Source: an uncultured Clostridia bacterium
GTDB lineage: Bacteria; Bacillota; Clostridia; Oscillospirales; CAG-272
Direction: 5' to 3'
Assembly: GCA_904501765.1 (NCBI GenBank)
Contig: CAJGCM010000053.1
Span: forward strand, 1 to 12,299
Length of the DNA: 12,299 bases
The notes under the pieces were generated by a model. It ran no database searches. It had not been told where the DNA came from and saw nothing but the letters and a program-made list of their open reading frames with translations. This document shows, one piece after another, positions 12,237 through 12,299 of the stretch (position 1 is its first letter; each line of letters starts with the position of its first letter). Made by a program: the position numbers and the translations under genes.

Positions 12237-12299
12237 ATTCCCCAGCCAAGGATAGAAAAAACCGACTCCTTCGAGTCGGTCTATCCTTGGCTGGGGAAT
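12237..12299. repeat. Large palindrome at the right edge, sharing the array's end sequence
   Basis: ATTCCCCAGCCAAGGATAG (12237-12255) is repeated inverted at 12281-12299. Between them is ACCGACTC-CTTC-GAGTCGGT (12261-12280) after a 5-A bulge, so the whole 63 nt folds as one 27-bp hairpin. GAGTCGGTCTATCCTTGG (12273-12290) is an exact copy of 12079-12096, the outer end of the hairpin array. Ending at the last base suggests the window may stop at a contig or repeat boundary, but this is inference. Confidence 0.65.

Noticed and set aside
12191..12245. tRNA-like segment with GGGGTTCGAG resembling a T-arm
   Set aside because: The stem spacing does not give a 5-bp T-stem with a 7-nt loop, and no anticodon or acceptor stem can be formed. 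The sequence pairs better as a long GAACCCC/GGGGTTC hairpin.

Overview
The window reads as chromosomal DNA of an anaerobic, low-to-mid GC Gram-positive bacterium, most likely a gut-type member of the Clostridia (Bacillota). The evidence is strong AGGAG-type ribosome binding sites before nearly every gene, consensus sigma-70/sigma-A promoters in AT-rich intergenic gaps, a lipoprotein with a Gram-positive-style lipobox, a glycyl radical enzyme with its oxygen-sensitive activase, and a MATE pump, PHP protein and bPH2-domain protein of types common in Clostridia. The species cannot be named from sequence alone. The assignment is inference.

Layout, left to right. (1) The 5' end of an ADP-ribosylglycohydrolase-family gene runs off the left edge on the minus strand (1-216). 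Its leader carries a palindrome and a 21-bp-phased direct repeat. (2) A secreted lipoprotein of unknown function (553-1551, minus) has its own promoter and a terminator. (3) A two-gene minus-strand operon encodes a MATE exporter (TTG start) and then a PHP-domain phosphoesterase 11 bp downstream. (4) A divergent pair follows: a small membrane-anchored bPH2-domain protein (minus) and a 68-aa XRE repressor (plus). The gap between them holds three copies of the half-site ATGAGAT overlapping the promoters, which looks like an autoregulatory switch. (5) A glycyl radical enzyme (710 aa, active-site motif GCWE) and its radical-SAM activase overlap by 11 bp (minus). They are divergent from an AraC-family regulator (plus), and the two promoters' -35 boxes touch. 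This looks like an inducible anaerobic catabolic unit with unknown substrate. (6) A four-gene minus-strand operon with every junction overlapping encodes an OmpR-type response regulator, a histidine kinase with a very short external loop, an approximately 8-TM membrane protein and a small 2-TM membrane protein.

(7) The last 640 bp (11658-12299) hold no credible gene. Most of it is dense secondary structure: an approximately 24-nt-period array of seven small hairpins whose stems differ but stay paired, joined by TATATCATC spacers that invert halfway. The array is closed by 10-bp inverted repeats (CAAGGATAGA / TCTATCCTTG). A 15-bp-stem terminator-like hairpin, a GC-rich hairpin cluster and a large palindrome follow. 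The palindrome reuses the same end sequence and finishes exactly at the window edge. This repeat block is the most unusual part of the window. It looks like a MITE-like or RNA-structured intergenic element that I cannot match to a named family.
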